From NCBI RefSeq assembly GCF_022810405.1, contig NZ_JALGQE010000008.1:1-64000 (forward strand): 64,000 nucleotides of DNA, read 5' to 3'. Origin of the DNA: Rhodococcus sp. ARC_M5. GTDB lineage: Bacteria > Actinomycetota > Actinomycetes > Mycobacteriales > Mycobacteriaceae. The position numbers and the translations under genes were made by a program. Below the pieces are notes generated by a model. That model saw nothing but the letters and a program-made list of their open reading frames with translations, was not told where the DNA came from and ran no database searches. Below, piece by piece: positions 48,440 to 61,838 of this stretch; positions within the stretch are counted from its first letter, which is position 1; each line of letters begins with the position of its first letter.

Positions 48440-48711
48440 GCGACGAACGGCTGACGGCATGGGTGCACGGCCTGGTTCAGGGCGTCGGCTTCCGGTGGTG
48501 GACTCGCTCGCGCGCGCTCGAACTGGGACTTGTCGGTCACGCGACCAACCACGCGGACGGACGAGTCCTGGTGATAGCGGAGGGCCCACGTGAGCGTCTC
48601 GAGGCACTTCTCGCTTTGCTCCGAGGGGATCGGACCCCGGGCACCGTCACCCTTGTCGTGGAGAGTTGGGACGCGGCCCGCGGGGATCTGACGGGCTTCG
48701 TCGAACGCTGA
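48436..48711 (+). CDS. acyP: Acylphosphatase
   Basis: A 91-residue enzyme that hydrolyses acyl phosphates. The phosphate-binding loop is GVGFR (16-20) with catalytic R20, and the catalytic Asn is N38 in ATNHADG. GTG start overlaps the previous stop. It precedes smc by 60 bases, the same order as in mycobacteria. Confidence 0.93.
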   Translation: MSDERLTAWVHGLVQGVGFRWWTRSRALELGLVGHATNHADGRVLVIAEGPRERLEALLALLRGDRTPGTVTLVVESWDAARGDLTGFVER

Positions 48712-48771
48712 TCGTCCGTTGCGGGAGGCTCGGCGCACTTTCGGGCAGCGTGCCGGTAAAGTACGGACGCT

Positions 48772-51700
48772 ATGTATCTCAAGAGTCTGACGCTGAAGGG
48801 CTTCAAGTCCTTTGCTTCGGCGACGACTCTTCGTTTCGAGCCCGGAATCACCTGTGTCGTCGGTCCCAACGGCTCCGGCAAATCCAATGTCGTGGATGCC
48901 CTGACCTGGGTGATGGGTGAACAGGGTGCCAAAGCGTTGCGCGGCGGGAAGATGGAAGACGTCATCTTTGCCGGCACGTCGGGTCGAGCCCCGCTCGGCC
49001 GAGCCGAGGTGACTCTGACCATCGACAATTCGGACGGCGCGTTGCCGATCGACTACTCCGAGGTCTCGATCACCCGGCGTATGTTCCGCGATGGTGCCGG
49101 TGAGTACGAGATCAACGGCAGCTCGTGCCGTTTGATGGACGTCCAGGAACTGCTCAGCGACTCCGGTATCGGCCGCGAGATGCACGTGATCGTGGGCCAG
49201 GGCCGACTCGCAGCGATCCTGGAATCGCGCCCCGAGGACCGCCGAGCCTTCATCGAAGAAGCAGCCGGGGTGCTCAAGCACCGCAAGCGCAAGGAAAAAG
49301 CCGTCCGCAAGCTCGACGCGATGCAGGCCAATCTGGCGCGGCTGACGGACCTCACGACCGAATTGCGCCGTCAACTCAAGCCTCTCGGTAGGCAAGCCGA
49401 GGTTGCGCGTCGTGCGCAGACCGTCCAGGCCGACCTGCGCGATGCCCGGTTGCGACTGGTGGCCGACGATCTGGTGGCCAGACGCGAGGAATTCGCGAAT
49501 CAGACCCAGGACGAGCAAGCGGCGCGCGAGCAGTACGCGATGGTGCAGGACGCACTCGAAGCCGGGACCGTTGCGCTCGGAGAACACGAGCAGGCCGTCG
49601 CCCGTTTGACCCCCAGCGCCGAGGCGGCCGGGCAGACGTGGTTTCGCCTCTCCGCGTTGGCCGAACGCGTGAATGCGACGGTGCGCATCGCGCACGAACG
49701 CGCTCGACATCTCGACGCCGTTCAGAGCACCGGTCGCGGACAGGATCCGGACGAGCTCGAAGCGCAGGCCGAACGAGTCGCCGAGGAAGAGATGGAACTC
49801 GTCGAGGCCGTCGAGATGGCGCGCGAAACCCTCGAGGCGGCACGTGAGCAGCTGGCCGAGCGCGAAGCGGCTGCTGCGGCCGCTGAGCGTGCCCACCTCG
49901 CCGCGGTGCGCGCAGTGGCCGACCGCCGCGAGGGTTTCGCGCGCCTGTCCGGCCGGGTCGACACCTTCCGAACCAAGGTCGAGTCGATCGACGCGGAGGT
50001 GGAGCGCTTGTCGGTGGCCATCGACGAGGCCCGAGAGCGGGGCGAATCGGCTCAGCGTGAGTTCGAGAGTGTGCAGGATCAGATCGGCACCCTCGATGCG
50101 AGTGAACTGAGCCTCGACACCAATTACGAACGAGCCGTCGCCGCGCTTCGACATGCCGACGCCCGAGTGACCGAACTGCAGGCCGAAGAACGCATCGCGG
50201 GCAAGAAGGTGGCGTCGTTCGAGGCCAGGATCGAAGCGCTCACGATGGGCCTCGAACGCAAGGACGGTGCCGGGTGGCTGGTGGAGAACCAGCAGGACGG
50301 TCTGTCGGGTCTGCTCGCAGGCCACCTCACGGTCGAACCGGGATACGAGATCGCGGTGGCAGTGGCCATGGGTCCGGCTGCCGATGCCGCACACGCCGAA
50401 TCGTTCGATGCCGCGCGCGATGCCGTGCTCGCTCTGCGTGCGGCCGACGGCGGCCGCGCGTCCATCGTGCACGGCAGTGTCGTTGCAGCACAATCGGTTC
50501 GACGTCCAGACCTCCCGAGTGGCGCTCGGTGGATTCTCGACTTGATCGAGTATCCGGATCGGCTGGCAGGGGCGATGGAGGCATTGCTCGACGGCGTGGT
50601 GGCCGTCGATTCGCTCGATGCAGCGCACCGGCTCGTCTCGGACGCCGGTGAGCTTCGCGCGGTGACCAAGGACGGCGATGTCGTCGAACCCGGCTGGGTC
50701 ACCGGCGGCTCGGACCGTCGACCCAGCACTCTCGAAGTTCAGTCGGCGATCGATACGTCGACGGTCGAGTTGGCTGCGGCCGTGCGCCGTTCCGAGGAGC
50801 TCGATGCAGCACTCTCGGGAGCATTGGAGGAGCAGCGTGACCGGCGCGAATCGGCTGAACAAGCGCTCGCAGCGCTGAACGAATCCGATGCCGCGATGGC
50901 CGCGGTGTACGAGCAGTTGGGCCGGTTGGGTCAGCTCGCACGCTCGGCGCATGCGGAGTCCGCGCGATTGTCCACGCAGCGTAGCTCTGCCGAAGCGAGT
51001 CGCGAAGACGCGATCGAGCGGCTGGCCGAGCTGGAGGAGAGCGTGCGGACGGCGGAGAACGAACAGTCCGGTTTCGCGGGAGAGGGCGAAGACGGTGATG
51101 CAGCAATCACCATGGAACGGGAGATGGCAGCAGCTGCGCTCACCGAAGTGCGCGCAGTGGAGGTCGAAGCCCGGCTGAACGTGCGGACCGCAGAAGAGCG
51201 CGCACAGTCCGTGCGAGGCCGGGCGGATTCGCTTCGACGTGCGGCGCGAGCCGAACGTGAGGCCAGAGCTCGAGCCGAACGCGAGAGCGCAGCGCGCCGG
51301 CATGCGGCCGCAGTGGCAGCGGCCGTCGGAGAATCGGGTGAAGAAGTCGCCGCGCGGTTGGCCACGGTCGTTGCTGCTGCTGCCCGTAGGCGTGACGAGC
51401 TCTCCGCCGAACGAACAACGCGCACAATCGAACTCGACAAAGTGAAGGAGCAGGTTCGAGCCCTGCAGGGGCAGCTGGCGTCGATCACCGACGCCGTGCA
51501 CCGGGACGAGGTGGCCCGCGCACAGGCAGCGCTGCGGATCGAACAACTCGAGACGACGATTCTCGAGCAACACGGCATCGGCCTCGACGACCTGGTGGCC
51601 GAGTACGGGCCCGATGTGGCGCTGCCTCCCACCGAACTCGAGATGGCGGAGTACGAAGCGGCGAAGGAGCGGGGCGAGCAGGTGGTGGCACCGGCCCCGA

Positions 51701-52434
51701 TGCCGTTCGATCGAGCGGCGCAGGAGCAGCGCGCCAAACGCGCCGAGCGTGACCTCGCCACCCTCGGCAAGGTGAACCCGCTCGCCCTGGAGGAGTTCGC
51801 GGCCCTCGAGGAGCGCTACAACTTCCTGTCCACTCAGCTCGAAGACGTCAAATCCGCGCGCAAGGACCTGCTCGGCGTGGTCGCCGACGTCGACGAGCGC
51901 ATTCTGCAGGTCTTCACCGAGGCCTGGCTGGACGTCGAAAGAGAATTCACCGGAGTGTTCGCCAAACTCTTTCCCGGCGGCGAAGGCCGGCTGATTCTGA
52001 CGGACCCGTCGGACATGCTCACCACCGGAATCGAGGTCGAGGCGCGGCCACCCGGTAAGAAGGTCAAGCGGCTCTCGTTGCTCTCCGGAGGCGAGAAATC
52101 GCTGACCGCGGTGGCGATGTTGGTCGCCATCTTCCGCGCCCGCCCGTCACCGTTCTACGTCATGGACGAGGTCGAGGCTGCACTGGACGACACCAACCTG
52201 CGTCGACTGATCGGCCTGTTCGAGCAGCTCCGGGAGAAGTCGCAGTTGATCGTCATCACGCACCAGAAACCGACGATGGAAGTGGCCGACGCGCTGTACG
52301 GCGTCAGCATGCGCGGCGACGGCATCACCACGGTCATCTCGCAGCGGTTGAACCGAGAACGCGTCGCAGTGGACGCGACCGGGCCGGATGCGATCGAGCC
52401 GGATGCGGCACCTGCCGCCGAATCCGACAGCTGA
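48772..52434 (+). CDS. smc: Chromosome partition protein SMC
   Basis: An ATPase of the condensin complex that loops and segregates chromosomes. 1220 residues. Walker A is GPNGSGKS (31-38). Two long coiled coils flank a hinge (about 505-665). The ABC signature is LSGGEK from 1104, and Walker [11 protein letters not shown] follows near 1133. TAAAGT lies nine bases before the ATG and no Shine-Dalgarno is seen, so the mRNA is leaderless or nearly so. The kleisin partner genes scpA and scpB are not in this window. ftsY lies downstream, as in many bacteria, here separated by a minus-strand gene. Confidence 0.97.
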   Translation: MYLKSLTLKGFKSFASATTLRFEPGITCVVGPNGSGKSNVVDALTWVMGEQGAKALRGGKMEDVIFAGTSGRAPLGRAEVTLTIDNSDGALPIDYSEVSITRRMFRDGAGEYEINGSSCRLMDVQELLSDSGIGREMHVIVGQGRLAAILESRPEDRRAFIEEAAGVLKHRKRKEKAVRKLDAMQANLARLTDLTTELRRQLKPLGRQAEVARRAQTVQADLRDARLRLVADDLVARREEFANQTQDEQAAREQYAMVQDALEAGTVALGEHEQAVARLTPSAEAAGQTWFRLSALAERVNATVRIAHERARHLDAVQSTGRGQDPDELEAQAERVAEEEMELVEAVEMARETLEAAREQLAEREAAAAAAERAHLAAVRAVADRREGFARLSGRVDTFRTKVESIDAEVERLSVAIDEARERGESAQREFESVQDQIGTLDASELSLDTNYERAVAALRHADARVTELQAEERIAGKKVASFEARIEALTMGLERKDGAGWLVENQQDGLSGLLAGHLTVEPGYEIAVAVAMGPAADAAHAESFDAARDAVLALRAADGGRASIVHGSVVAAQSVRRPDLPSGARWILDLIEYPDRLAGAMEALLDGVVAVDSLDAAHRLVSDAGELRAVTKDGDVVEPGWVTGGSDRRPSTLEVQSAIDTSTVELAAAVRRSEELDAALSGALEEQRDRRESAEQALAALNESDAAMAAVYEQLGRLGQLARSAHAESARLSTQRSSAEASREDAIERLAELEESVRTAENEQSGFAGEGEDGDAAITMEREMAAAALTEVRAVEVEARLNVRTAEERAQSVRGRADSLRRAARAEREARARAERESAARRHAAAVAAAVGESGEEVAARLATVVAAAARRRDELSAERTTRTIELDKVKEQVRALQGQLASITDAVHRDEVARAQAALRIEQLETTILEQHGIGLDDLVAEYGPDVALPPTELEMAEYEAAKERGEQVVAPAPMPFDRAAQEQRAKRAERDLATLGKVNPLALEEFAALEERYNFLSTQLEDVKSARKDLLGVVADVDERILQVFTEAWLDVEREFTGVFAKLFPGGEGRLILTDPSDMLTTGIEVEARPPGKKVKRLSLLSGGEKSLTAVAMLVAIFRARPSPFYVMDEVEAALDDTNLRRLIGLFEQLREKSQLIVITHQKPTMEVADALYGVSMRGDGITTVISQRLNRERVAVDATGPDAIEPDAAPAAESDS

Positions 52435-52450
52435 GGTTCGAGCTGCTGAG

Positions 52451-53083
52451 CTACTGCTTCGGGTAGAGCTGCTCGGCGTAGGACGGCCCGTAGTACTCGC
52501 GCAGCTCCTCGACGGTCTCGGGGGCCTGCGGAATCAGCGCCTTCGTCAGTGACGCGACATCGGGAATGGACTCCGCACCCCACGTCTCCGGCTGCCACAA
52601 CTTGGACCGCATGAACGCCTTGGCGCAGTGGTGGAAGACCTGCTCGATGTCGACGACGAGGCACATGATCGGGCGATGCCCCTTGACCTGAAGTTCGTCG
52701 AAGAACGGGGCGTCGGTGACCAGGGAGGCTCGGCCGTTGATTCGGAGGGTGTCGCCGCGACCGGGGACGAAGAAGTTCAGCCCGACGAACGGGTTCTCCA
52801 GAATGTTGCGATAGCCGTCCATCCGGCGGTTGCCGGGGCGTTCGGCGAGAGCGATCGTGGCGTCGTCGAGGACGTGCACCAGGCTGCCGGGCGGGTCACC
52901 TTTGGGGGAGACGTCGCATCGTCCGCTTGCGTCCGAAGTACCCAGCAAGCAGAAAGGTGAGGCCGCGAGCCATTGCACGTCCAGCGGGTGCAGTGTGCTG
53001 CGGTCCTTGTTCGCGGCTCGAAAGCTCGGCTCTCCGAACATCTCGGTCAGTTCGGCGGCGTCGCGCACCGTGGTCCACTCCAT
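52451..53083 (-). CDS. Pyridoxamine 5'-phosphate oxidase-like (PPOX) protein
   Basis: A 210-residue flavin-binding split-barrel protein of the PPOX type: LGTSDASGRCDVSPKGDPPG (near 48) and NPFVGLNFFVPGRGDTLRING (the usual barrel strands near 98) are characteristic. Some members bind F420 or haem instead of FMN; the cofactor cannot be told here. I chose the ATG at 53083. The frame is open further upstream through ftsY but without similarity. It is inserted on the opposite strand between smc and ftsY. Confidence 0.85.
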   Translation of the reverse strand: MEWTTVRDAAELTEMFGEPSFRAANKDRSTLHPLDVQWLAASPFCLLGTSDASGRCDVSPKGDPPGSLVHVLDDATIALAERPGNRRMDGYRNILENPFVGLNFFVPGRGDTLRINGRASLVTDAPFFDELQVKGHRPIMCLVVDIEQVFHHCAKAFMRSKLWQPETWGAESIPDVASLTKALIPQAPETVEELREYYGPSYAEQLYPKQ

Positions 53084-53177
53084 GGGCGTCGATGCTATCG
53101 ACACGGCTCGGGTGAGGGACAGTGCTTTTCTCGGGCGGAGCACCACCGGTGACGAACGGCCGTGAACGCCTGACAGG

Positions 53178-54569
53178 ATGGGGTACGTGAGTAACCAAGC
53201 GTGGATCATCGTCGCGGCGATCGCCGCTGTCCTACTGGTCGTTCTCGTCGTCGGGCTGGTGCTCTCCCGCCGACGGAGAGTGTCGCTCAAGTCGGACGAG
53301 GCGGCGCGGATCGAGGACGCGGCCACCAAGGACAGATCCGGTGGGTACACCGCGGGCAGCGGTTTCTCGTTCAGCCAAGGAACGGCAACAGCCGAGCCCG
53401 TCGTCCCGAAGGCCCCCAGGCCTGCCGAGCCGAAGCCTGCCGAGATCGAGCCGGTCGAGGACGTCCCCGGCGAGACCACGCCGATCGAGCCGCCGCCGGT
53501 GGTGGCCGCACCCGAACCTGTCGAATCGGACTCCGTTCGGATCGAGCCGGAGGTGCTCGAACCCGAGCCTGCCGTGTTGGAGGAGCCGGTCGCCGAGCCG
53601 ACCGCCCCCGAGACGGCTGATCCCGCGCCTCGAGCACTCGACACCATCGATCCGACCGAGGGTCGGCTCGATCGTCTTCGCGGTCGACTGGCGCGGTCTC
53701 AGTCCGCGGTGGGCAAGAGCTTGCTCGGATTGCTCGGCGGCGGTGACCTGGACGAGGATTCCTGGGAAGAGGTCGAGGACACCCTGCTGATCGCCGACAT
53801 CGGATCGGCTACGACTGCGGAGATCATGCGGACCCTGCGTGAGCAGATGGCCGCGCGCAGTATCCGCACCGAGGCCGATGCCAGAGCCCTGTTGCGCGAG
53901 ATTCTCGTGGCCCAGCTGCACCCCGAGTTCGATCGGTCGATTCGTGCGCTGCCGCACGAGGGCACGCCGGCCGTGTTGCTGGTGGTCGGGGTCAACGGCA
54001 CCGGCAAGACCACGACCACCGGCAAGCTGGCTCGCGTGCTGGTCGCGGACGGTCGGCGGGTGGTGCTCGGTGCCGCCGACACGTTCCGCGCCGCTGCGGC
54101 CGATCAGCTGCAGACCTGGGCCGAGCGCGTGGGTGCCGAGGTGGTGCGCGGCAAGGAGGCCGCAGATCCGGCCGCTGTCGCCTTCGACGCGGTGAGCAAG
54201 GGGATCGAGAACGGCGTCGATGTGGTTCTGATCGACACCGCGGGACGGTTGCACACCAAATCGGGTCTGATGGACGAACTGAGCAAGGTCAAGCGAGTCA
54301 TCGAGAAGCGGGCTCACGTCGACGACGTTCTGCTCGTTCTCGACGCAACCGTCGGCCAGAACGGACTGACACAGGCCCGGGTGTTCGCCGAGATCGTGAA
54401 CATCACGGGGGTCGTGCTGACCAAGCTCGACGGAACCGCGAAGGGTGGCATCGTTTTTCAGGTGCAGCGCGAACTCGGGGTGCCCGTCAAGCTCGTCGGG
54501 CTCGGTGAAGGTGCCGACGATTTGGCTCCGTTCGAGCCGGGCGCTTTCGTCGATGCTCTGTTGGGCTGA
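53178..54569 (+). CDS. ftsY: Signal recognition particle receptor FtsY
   Basis: The membrane receptor for Ffh-bound ribosomes. 463 residues: an N-terminal transmembrane helix (about 8-30, followed by SRRRR), a long acidic Pro/Glu-rich A domain (about 55-155), and the NG GTPase domain. GTPase motifs are GVNGTGKTTT (near 272), DTAGRLHTKSGLMDEL and TKLDGTAKGG. The start may instead be the GTG at 53187. The membrane anchor is usual for actinobacterial FtsY. Its partner ffh is at 60271. Confidence 0.95.
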   Translation: MGYVSNQAWIIVAAIAAVLLVVLVVGLVLSRRRRVSLKSDEAARIEDAATKDRSGGYTAGSGFSFSQGTATAEPVVPKAPRPAEPKPAEIEPVEDVPGETTPIEPPPVVAAPEPVESDSVRIEPEVLEPEPAVLEEPVAEPTAPETADPAPRALDTIDPTEGRLDRLRGRLARSQSAVGKSLLGLLGGGDLDEDSWEEVEDTLLIADIGSATTAEIMRTLREQMAARSIRTEADARALLREILVAQLHPEFDRSIRALPHEGTPAVLLVVGVNGTGKTTTTGKLARVLVADGRRVVLGAADTFRAAAADQLQTWAERVGAEVVRGKEAADPAAVAFDAVSKGIENGVDVVLIDTAGRLHTKSGLMDELSKVKRVIEKRAHVDDVLLVLDATVGQNGLTQARVFAEIVNITGVVLTKLDGTAKGGIVFQVQRELGVPVKLVGLGEGADDLAPFEPGAFVDALLG

Positions 54570-54653
54570 CGTCTCCCGGCGGGTGGCCTACGAACCGGGG
54601 AAAAAGCACAAACGCCAGCACGAAACCTTTTAGCAACAGAATTCGGTCATCCG

Positions 54654-54691
54654 TTCACATGTCCGAAACACCCGAGTGTCACGGATGAAAC
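54654..54691 (+). promoter_or_regulatory. GlnR-type binding box upstream of amtB
   Basis: The sequence matches the actinobacterial GlnR pattern gTnAc-n6-GaAAc-n6-gTnAc-n6-GaAAc: TTCAC (54654), GAAAC (54665), GTGTC (54676), GAAAC (54687), each spaced by exactly six bases. Both GAAAC halves are perfect. It lies 66 bases upstream of the amtB start. GlnR is known to activate amtB-glnK-glnD under nitrogen limitation in Streptomyces and Mycobacterium. Confidence 0.8.
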
Positions 54692-54756
54692 CTCGTGAAA
54701 CCACTCTTCTTGCGTAACGGCGCGCCAACCGGTGTGCAGGAGAATGGAGGGTGTAC

Positions 54757-56061
54757 GTGAGTCCCGAGGATATGTTGGCCAACTCCGGCAACGCCGCGTG
54801 GATGCTGATGGCAGCATCGCTGGTACTGCTGATGACGCCGGGCTTGGCGTTCTTCTACGGCGGTATGTCGCAGTCGAAGTCCGTGTTGAACATGATGATG
54901 ATGTCGTTCGGAGCGATGGCCGTCGTCTCGATCATCTACTTCCTGTGGGGCTGGTCGATGTCCTACGGAACCCAGGACATCGGCGGTGTCTTCGCCAACC
55001 CGTTCGAGTTCTTCGGACTCAAGGATTCGATCACCGATGCGGACGGTAACTACATCGCCGGCGCATGGGGTTACGCCAACGTCATCGACGTGGCATTCCA
55101 GGTCACCTTCGCCATCATCACGGTCGCACTGATCAGTGGTTCGATCGCCGGTCGTGTCAAGTACGGCACCTGGCTCGCGTTCGCCGGTATCTGGGTCACC
55201 CTGGCCTACTTCCCGCTGGCACACATGGTCTGGGGCGGCGGACTGCTCTCCGGATCCGAGAACGGTCTGGCCGCAATGATTTTCGGGACCACGGATGACG
55301 GTGACGGGGGACTCGTCGCCAGTGTGGCTCCGATCGACTTCGCCGGTGGCACCGTGGTGCACATCAACGCCGGTATCGCAGGCCTGATTCTGGCGATCAT
55401 CATCGGCAAGCGTGCCGGCTTCGGCAAGGTCGCCTACCGCCCGCACAACCTGCCGTTCGTCATGCTCGGCGCAGCACTGCTCTGGTTCGGCTGGTTCGGG
55501 TTCAACGCCGGTTCCGCATTCGCCGCCGACGGCATCGCCGGGGTGGCCTGGGTCAACACCACCGCAGCCACTGCCGCCGCCATCGTGGGCTGGCTCATCA
55601 CCGAGCGCATCCGTGACGGTCACGCCACCAGCCTCGGCGCTGCCTCGGGCATCGTCGCCGGTCTCGTCGCCATCACCCCGGCCGCAGGTGCACTCACGCC
55701 GGTCGGCGCCATGATCCTCGGCGTCATCGCCGGTGTGCTCTCCGCACTGGCTGTCGGCCTGAAGTTCAAGTTCGGCTACGACGACTCACTCGACGTAGTG
55801 GGCGTTCACCTCGTCGCAGGTCTCTGGGGAACGATCGGAATCGGCTTCCTCGCATCCGAAACCGGCCTGTTCTACGGCGGTGACTACAAGCAGCTCGTCG
55901 TGCAGATCGTCATCGCGTTGTTCGCACTGGTCTTCACCGCCATCGTCACCGCGGTCATCGCGCTCGCCCTCAAGCCTCTCGGCTGGCGTGTGACCGACGA
56001 GGAGGAGGCGAACGGTATCGACGAAGCCGAGCACGCCGAGACTGCATATGATTTCGCCTGA
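54757..56061 (+). CDS. amtB: Ammonium transporter
   Basis: Conducts ammonium into the cell. 434 residues with about eleven transmembrane helices. The two pore His of Amt proteins are in VVHINAGIAGL (near 205) and VVGVHLVAGLWGT (near 350). I chose the GTG at 54757 because GGAGG ends six bases upstream; the GTG two codons earlier abuts the ribosome site. First gene of amtB-glnK-glnD, behind the GlnR-type box. Confidence 0.96.
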   Translation: MSPEDMLANSGNAAWMLMAASLVLLMTPGLAFFYGGMSQSKSVLNMMMMSFGAMAVVSIIYFLWGWSMSYGTQDIGGVFANPFEFFGLKDSITDADGNYIAGAWGYANVIDVAFQVTFAIITVALISGSIAGRVKYGTWLAFAGIWVTLAYFPLAHMVWGGGLLSGSENGLAAMIFGTTDDGDGGLVASVAPIDFAGGTVVHINAGIAGLILAIIIGKRAGFGKVAYRPHNLPFVMLGAALLWFGWFGFNAGSAFAADGIAGVAWVNTTAATAAAIVGWLITERIRDGHATSLGAASGIVAGLVAITPAAGALTPVGAMILGVIAGVLSALAVGLKFKFGYDDSLDVVGVHLVAGLWGTIGIGFLASETGLFYGGDYKQLVVQIVIALFALVFTAIVTAVIALALKPLGWRVTDEEEANGIDEAEHAETAYDFA

Positions 56062-56121
56062 CAAGGTAGAGATAGACGTGAACGCTGCACCGTACGACAA
56101 CGGGCACTCGAGGTCTTGTGA

Positions 56122-58993
<2,872 letters not shown>

Positions 58994-59061
58994 CCGCTGG
59001 TCGGAAGCACGTCGAGTATCGACATGTCGTGGTGACATTTCACGAACTATCGGCCGATGGG

Positions 59062-59089
59062 TTTACCCTCGATACCGATTTGTTATGTT
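59062..59089 (+). promoter_or_regulatory. Candidate promoter of the M23 peptidase gene
   Basis: TTTACC (59062-59067) and TATGTT (59084-59089) are 16 bases apart, leaving a 5' leader of about 100 bases. I saw no recognisable riboswitch in the leader. Confidence 0.45.
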
Positions 59090-59195
59090 CGTCACCTGGC
59101 GCAGCGGGCCCCTCGGGTCGGACTGCCGGCTCCGCTGCTCGAGCGTCTCGGCGTTCGTGCAGGCACCAATTCTTATATTTCGAGAGGCACGAACT

Positions 59196-60140
59196 GTGGG
59201 ATCACACCGACGGTCGAACATCTACGTACCGGCCGACACGTCATCGGCTGCATCGGGCGGCAAACATCGCGCCGCAGAGGACGTTCAGGAGACCGGTCGG
59301 CGTGCGGCCACCATCGTGGCCGCCACCGGTGCCTTCGTCGTCGGTGCCACGACGATGGGAGCAGGTACCGCAGGCGCGGCACCGGTGCCGGAGCCGCCCA
59401 CGGCCGGATTCCCTTTCGCCATCCCGGAGGGTCTGCTGCCGGCAGGATTCGAGCTTCCCCAGTTCACGCCACCGCAGTTCGAGCTACCGACGTTCGCGCC
59501 GCCTGTCGGTGCGCCGCCGCAGGCCGCACCGGACCTGGCTCCGGCCCCGCCGAGTGATCTGTCCGGAGTCCCGTCGGATGCCGTCACGCAGGTACCGACT
59601 CCGGAGCCGCTGGCCGCCCTCGGCCCCGAGGTGGGAGCTGCAGCCCAGCAGTGGCTCGACGACGTCGGCCTCGGTGGATCGGGTGCAGGAGTGGCATCGC
59701 CTCTCGAGAGTCTGCGCTCGCTGAAGAAGGCGACAGTGCAGCCCGTGGCAGGGGTGCTGACGTCCAACTTCGGATCGAGATGGGGCACTCAGCACAGCGG
59801 ACTCGACATCGCCGCACCCATCGGGACGCCCATCTACGCCGCCGCCGACGGCACGGTGTCCGATGCCGGACCTGCGGCCGGGTTCGGTCTCTGGGTCAAG
59901 GTATTGCACGACGACGGGACCGAGACGGTCTACGGGCACGTCAACGACTTCTCCGTTCGAGCCGGCCAGCGCGTGGTGGCCGGTGAACAGATCGCGACCG
60001 TGGGCAACCGTGGTCAGTCGACAGGTCCGCATCTGCACTTCGAGGTACACGATTCGGCCGGCGTCAAGGTCGATCCCGCGCAGTGGCTCGCGACGCGCGG
60101 CGTGGCAGTGACGTGGACCGATCCCGCAATCAGCGCCTGA
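59196..60140 (+). CDS. Exported M23 (LytM) peptidase-like protein
   Basis: 314 residues. A basic N-terminus, then a hydrophobic stretch (about 38-60, ending AGTAGAAP), looks like a secretion signal or anchor. A long Pro/Ala-rich linker follows (about 60-150), then an M23 domain (about 185-310). Zinc and active-site residues are complete: H200 and D204 in HSGLD, and H279 and H281 in HLHF. Such enzymes cut peptidoglycan cross-bridges. I chose the GTG at 59196 for its GAGAGG eight bases upstream; the frame is open further back through glnD. Confidence 0.88.
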   Translation: MGSHRRSNIYVPADTSSAASGGKHRAAEDVQETGRRAATIVAATGAFVVGATTMGAGTAGAAPVPEPPTAGFPFAIPEGLLPAGFELPQFTPPQFELPTFAPPVGAPPQAAPDLAPAPPSDLSGVPSDAVTQVPTPEPLAALGPEVGAAAQQWLDDVGLGGSGAGVASPLESLRSLKKATVQPVAGVLTSNFGSRWGTQHSGLDIAAPIGTPIYAAADGTVSDAGPAAGFGLWVKVLHDDGTETVYGHVNDFSVRAGQRVVAGEQIATVGNRGQSTGPHLHFEVHDSAGVKVDPAQWLATRGVAVTWTDPAISA

Positions 60141-60157
60141 CCGGGCATCATCGCCGT

Positions 60158-60177
60158 GTTCGACACGACTGTCGAAC
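60158..60177 (+). terminator. Possible terminator after the M23 gene
   Basis: An 8-bp perfect inverted repeat GTTCGACA/TGTCGAAC around CGAC, 18 bases after the stop codon. Short and without a T tract, so weak evidence; it may instead be a protein-binding palindrome. Confidence 0.35.
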
Positions 60178-60270
60178 TCCCCAGCGCCGACGCGGCGCGC
60201 TGACGCTAGTCTGGTGACCGTGCCGGATTCGGCTCGTTTTCGGTGATCGGCTAGCTCAGGAGTGCAATCG

Positions 60271-61830
60271 GTGTTCGAATCCCTTTCCGACAGGTTGACC
60301 GGGACTCTCAAGGACCTGCGTGGCAAAGGTCGACTGTCCGGCGCGGATATCGACGCCACCGCCCGTGAGATCCGTCTGGCCCTGCTCGAAGCGGACGTGG
60401 CACTGCCCGTCGTACGTGAATTCATCAACCGCATCAAGGTCCGGGCCAAGGGTGCCGAGGTCTCCGGCGCGCTCAACCCCGCCCAGCAGGTGGTCAAGAT
60501 CGTCAACGAGGAACTGGTCGGCATCCTCGGCGGCGAGACTCGCAGGCTCGTCTTCGCCAAGAACCCGCCAACGGTGATCATGCTCGCCGGTCTGCAGGGT
60601 TCGGGTAAGACGACGCTCGCGGGCAAGCTCGCGAAATGGCTCAAGGGCCAGGGCCACACCCCCCTGCTCGTCGCGTGCGACCTTCAGCGTCCCGGTGCCG
60701 TGAGTCAGCTGCAGATCGTGGGCGAGCGCGCCGGTGCCGCGGTCTTCGCGCCGCATCCGGGCACGTCCATCGGCGGCGGCGAGAATGCACTCGGCGTCTC
60801 GGCAGCGGATCCCGTCGAGGTCGCCCGGGCCGGCATCGCCGAGGCTCGGAGCAAGCAGTACGACGTGGTCATCGTCGACACCGCCGGTCGCCTCGGCATC
60901 GACACCGAGCTGATGAGTCAGGCCGCGGGAATTCGTGACGCGGTCGAGCCGGACGAGACACTGTTCGTTCTCGACGCGATGGTGGGCCAGGACGCCGTCA
61001 GCACGGCCGAGGCGTTCCGCGACGGCGTCGGCTTCACCGGCGTTGTGCTCACCAAGCTCGACGGCGATGCTCGCGGCGGTGCCGCGCTGAGCGTCCGCGA
61101 GGTCACCGGCCAGCCGATCATGTTCGCGTCGACCGGCGAGAAGCTCGAAGATTTCGACGTCTTCCACCCCGATCGTATGGCCAGCCGCATCCTCGGCATG
61201 GGCGACGTGCTGAGCCTGATCGAGCAGGCCGAACAGCACTTCGATGCCGAGCAGGCCGAGGCGACGGCCAACAAGATCGGCTCGGGCCAGCTCACGCTCG
61301 ACGATTTCCTCGAGCAGATGATGGCCGTCCGCAAGATGGGGCCGATCGGAAACCTGCTGGGCATGCTGCCCGGTGCCGGCCAGATGAAGGAACTCGCCGA
61401 CGTCGACGAGAAGCAGCTCGACCGCGTTCAGGCGATCATTCGCGGCATGACGCCCCAGGAACGGACCGACCCGAAGATCATCAACGCGTCACGTCGGTTG
61501 CGTATCGCGAACGGTTCGGGCGTGAAGGTCTCCGATGTCAATCAGCTGGTCGATCGGTTCTTCGAGGCCCGCAAGATGATGTCGGCCATGGCCGGCCGAA
61601 TGGGTATGCCGGGCGCACGCAAGCAGGTGCGGAACAACAAGAAGGGCAAGAAGGGCAAGAAGGGTGCCCGCGGCCCTACGCAGCCCAAGATGCGCGGCGG
61701 ATTCCCCGGTATGCCGGGTGGAATGCCTGCAGGAATGCCCGATCTGTCGTCCATGCCCAAGGGTCTCGACCAGTTGCCGCCCGGGCTCGAAGGCATCGAC
61801 CTCTCGCAGCTCAAACTGCCGAAGAAGTAA
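60271..61830 (+). CDS. ffh: Signal recognition particle protein Ffh
   Basis: Binds signal sequences on ribosomes and delivers them to FtsY. 519 residues: N domain, GTPase G domain with G1 GLQGSGKT (107-114), DTAGRLGID and TKLDGDARGG, and a Met/Gly-rich M domain (about 325-519) that binds 4.5S RNA and signal peptides. The tail has KKGKKGKKG and repeated GMPGGMPAGMPD. I chose the GTG at 60271, with CAGGAG eight bases upstream, because related proteins begin MFESLSDRLT. The SRP RNA gene is not in the window. Confidence 0.96.
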   Translation: MFESLSDRLTGTLKDLRGKGRLSGADIDATAREIRLALLEADVALPVVREFINRIKVRAKGAEVSGALNPAQQVVKIVNEELVGILGGETRRLVFAKNPPTVIMLAGLQGSGKTTLAGKLAKWLKGQGHTPLLVACDLQRPGAVSQLQIVGERAGAAVFAPHPGTSIGGGENALGVSAADPVEVARAGIAEARSKQYDVVIVDTAGRLGIDTELMSQAAGIRDAVEPDETLFVLDAMVGQDAVSTAEAFRDGVGFTGVVLTKLDGDARGGAALSVREVTGQPIMFASTGEKLEDFDVFHPDRMASRILGMGDVLSLIEQAEQHFDAEQAEATANKIGSGQLTLDDFLEQMMAVRKMGPIGNLLGMLPGAGQMKELADVDEKQLDRVQAIIRGMTPQERTDPKIINASRRLRIANGSGVKVSDVNQLVDRFFEARKMMSAMAGRMGMPGARKQVRNNKKGKKGKKGARGPTQPKMRGGFPGMPGGMPAGMPDLSSMPKGLDQLPPGLEGIDLSQLKLPKK

Positions 61831-61838
61831 GCGCGCAC

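Noticed and set aside
59090..59195. c-di-AMP (ydaO-type) riboswitch in the leader of the M23 peptidase gene
   Set aside because: Such elements often precede wall hydrolases in actinomycetes, but the leader is too short and lacks the conserved core sequences.
60158..60177. Possible LexA (SOS) box before ffh
   Set aside because: The actinobacterial box has the order CGAAC-n4-GTTCG. Here the arms are GTTCGACA and TGTCGAAC, the opposite arrangement, so a hairpin is more likely.
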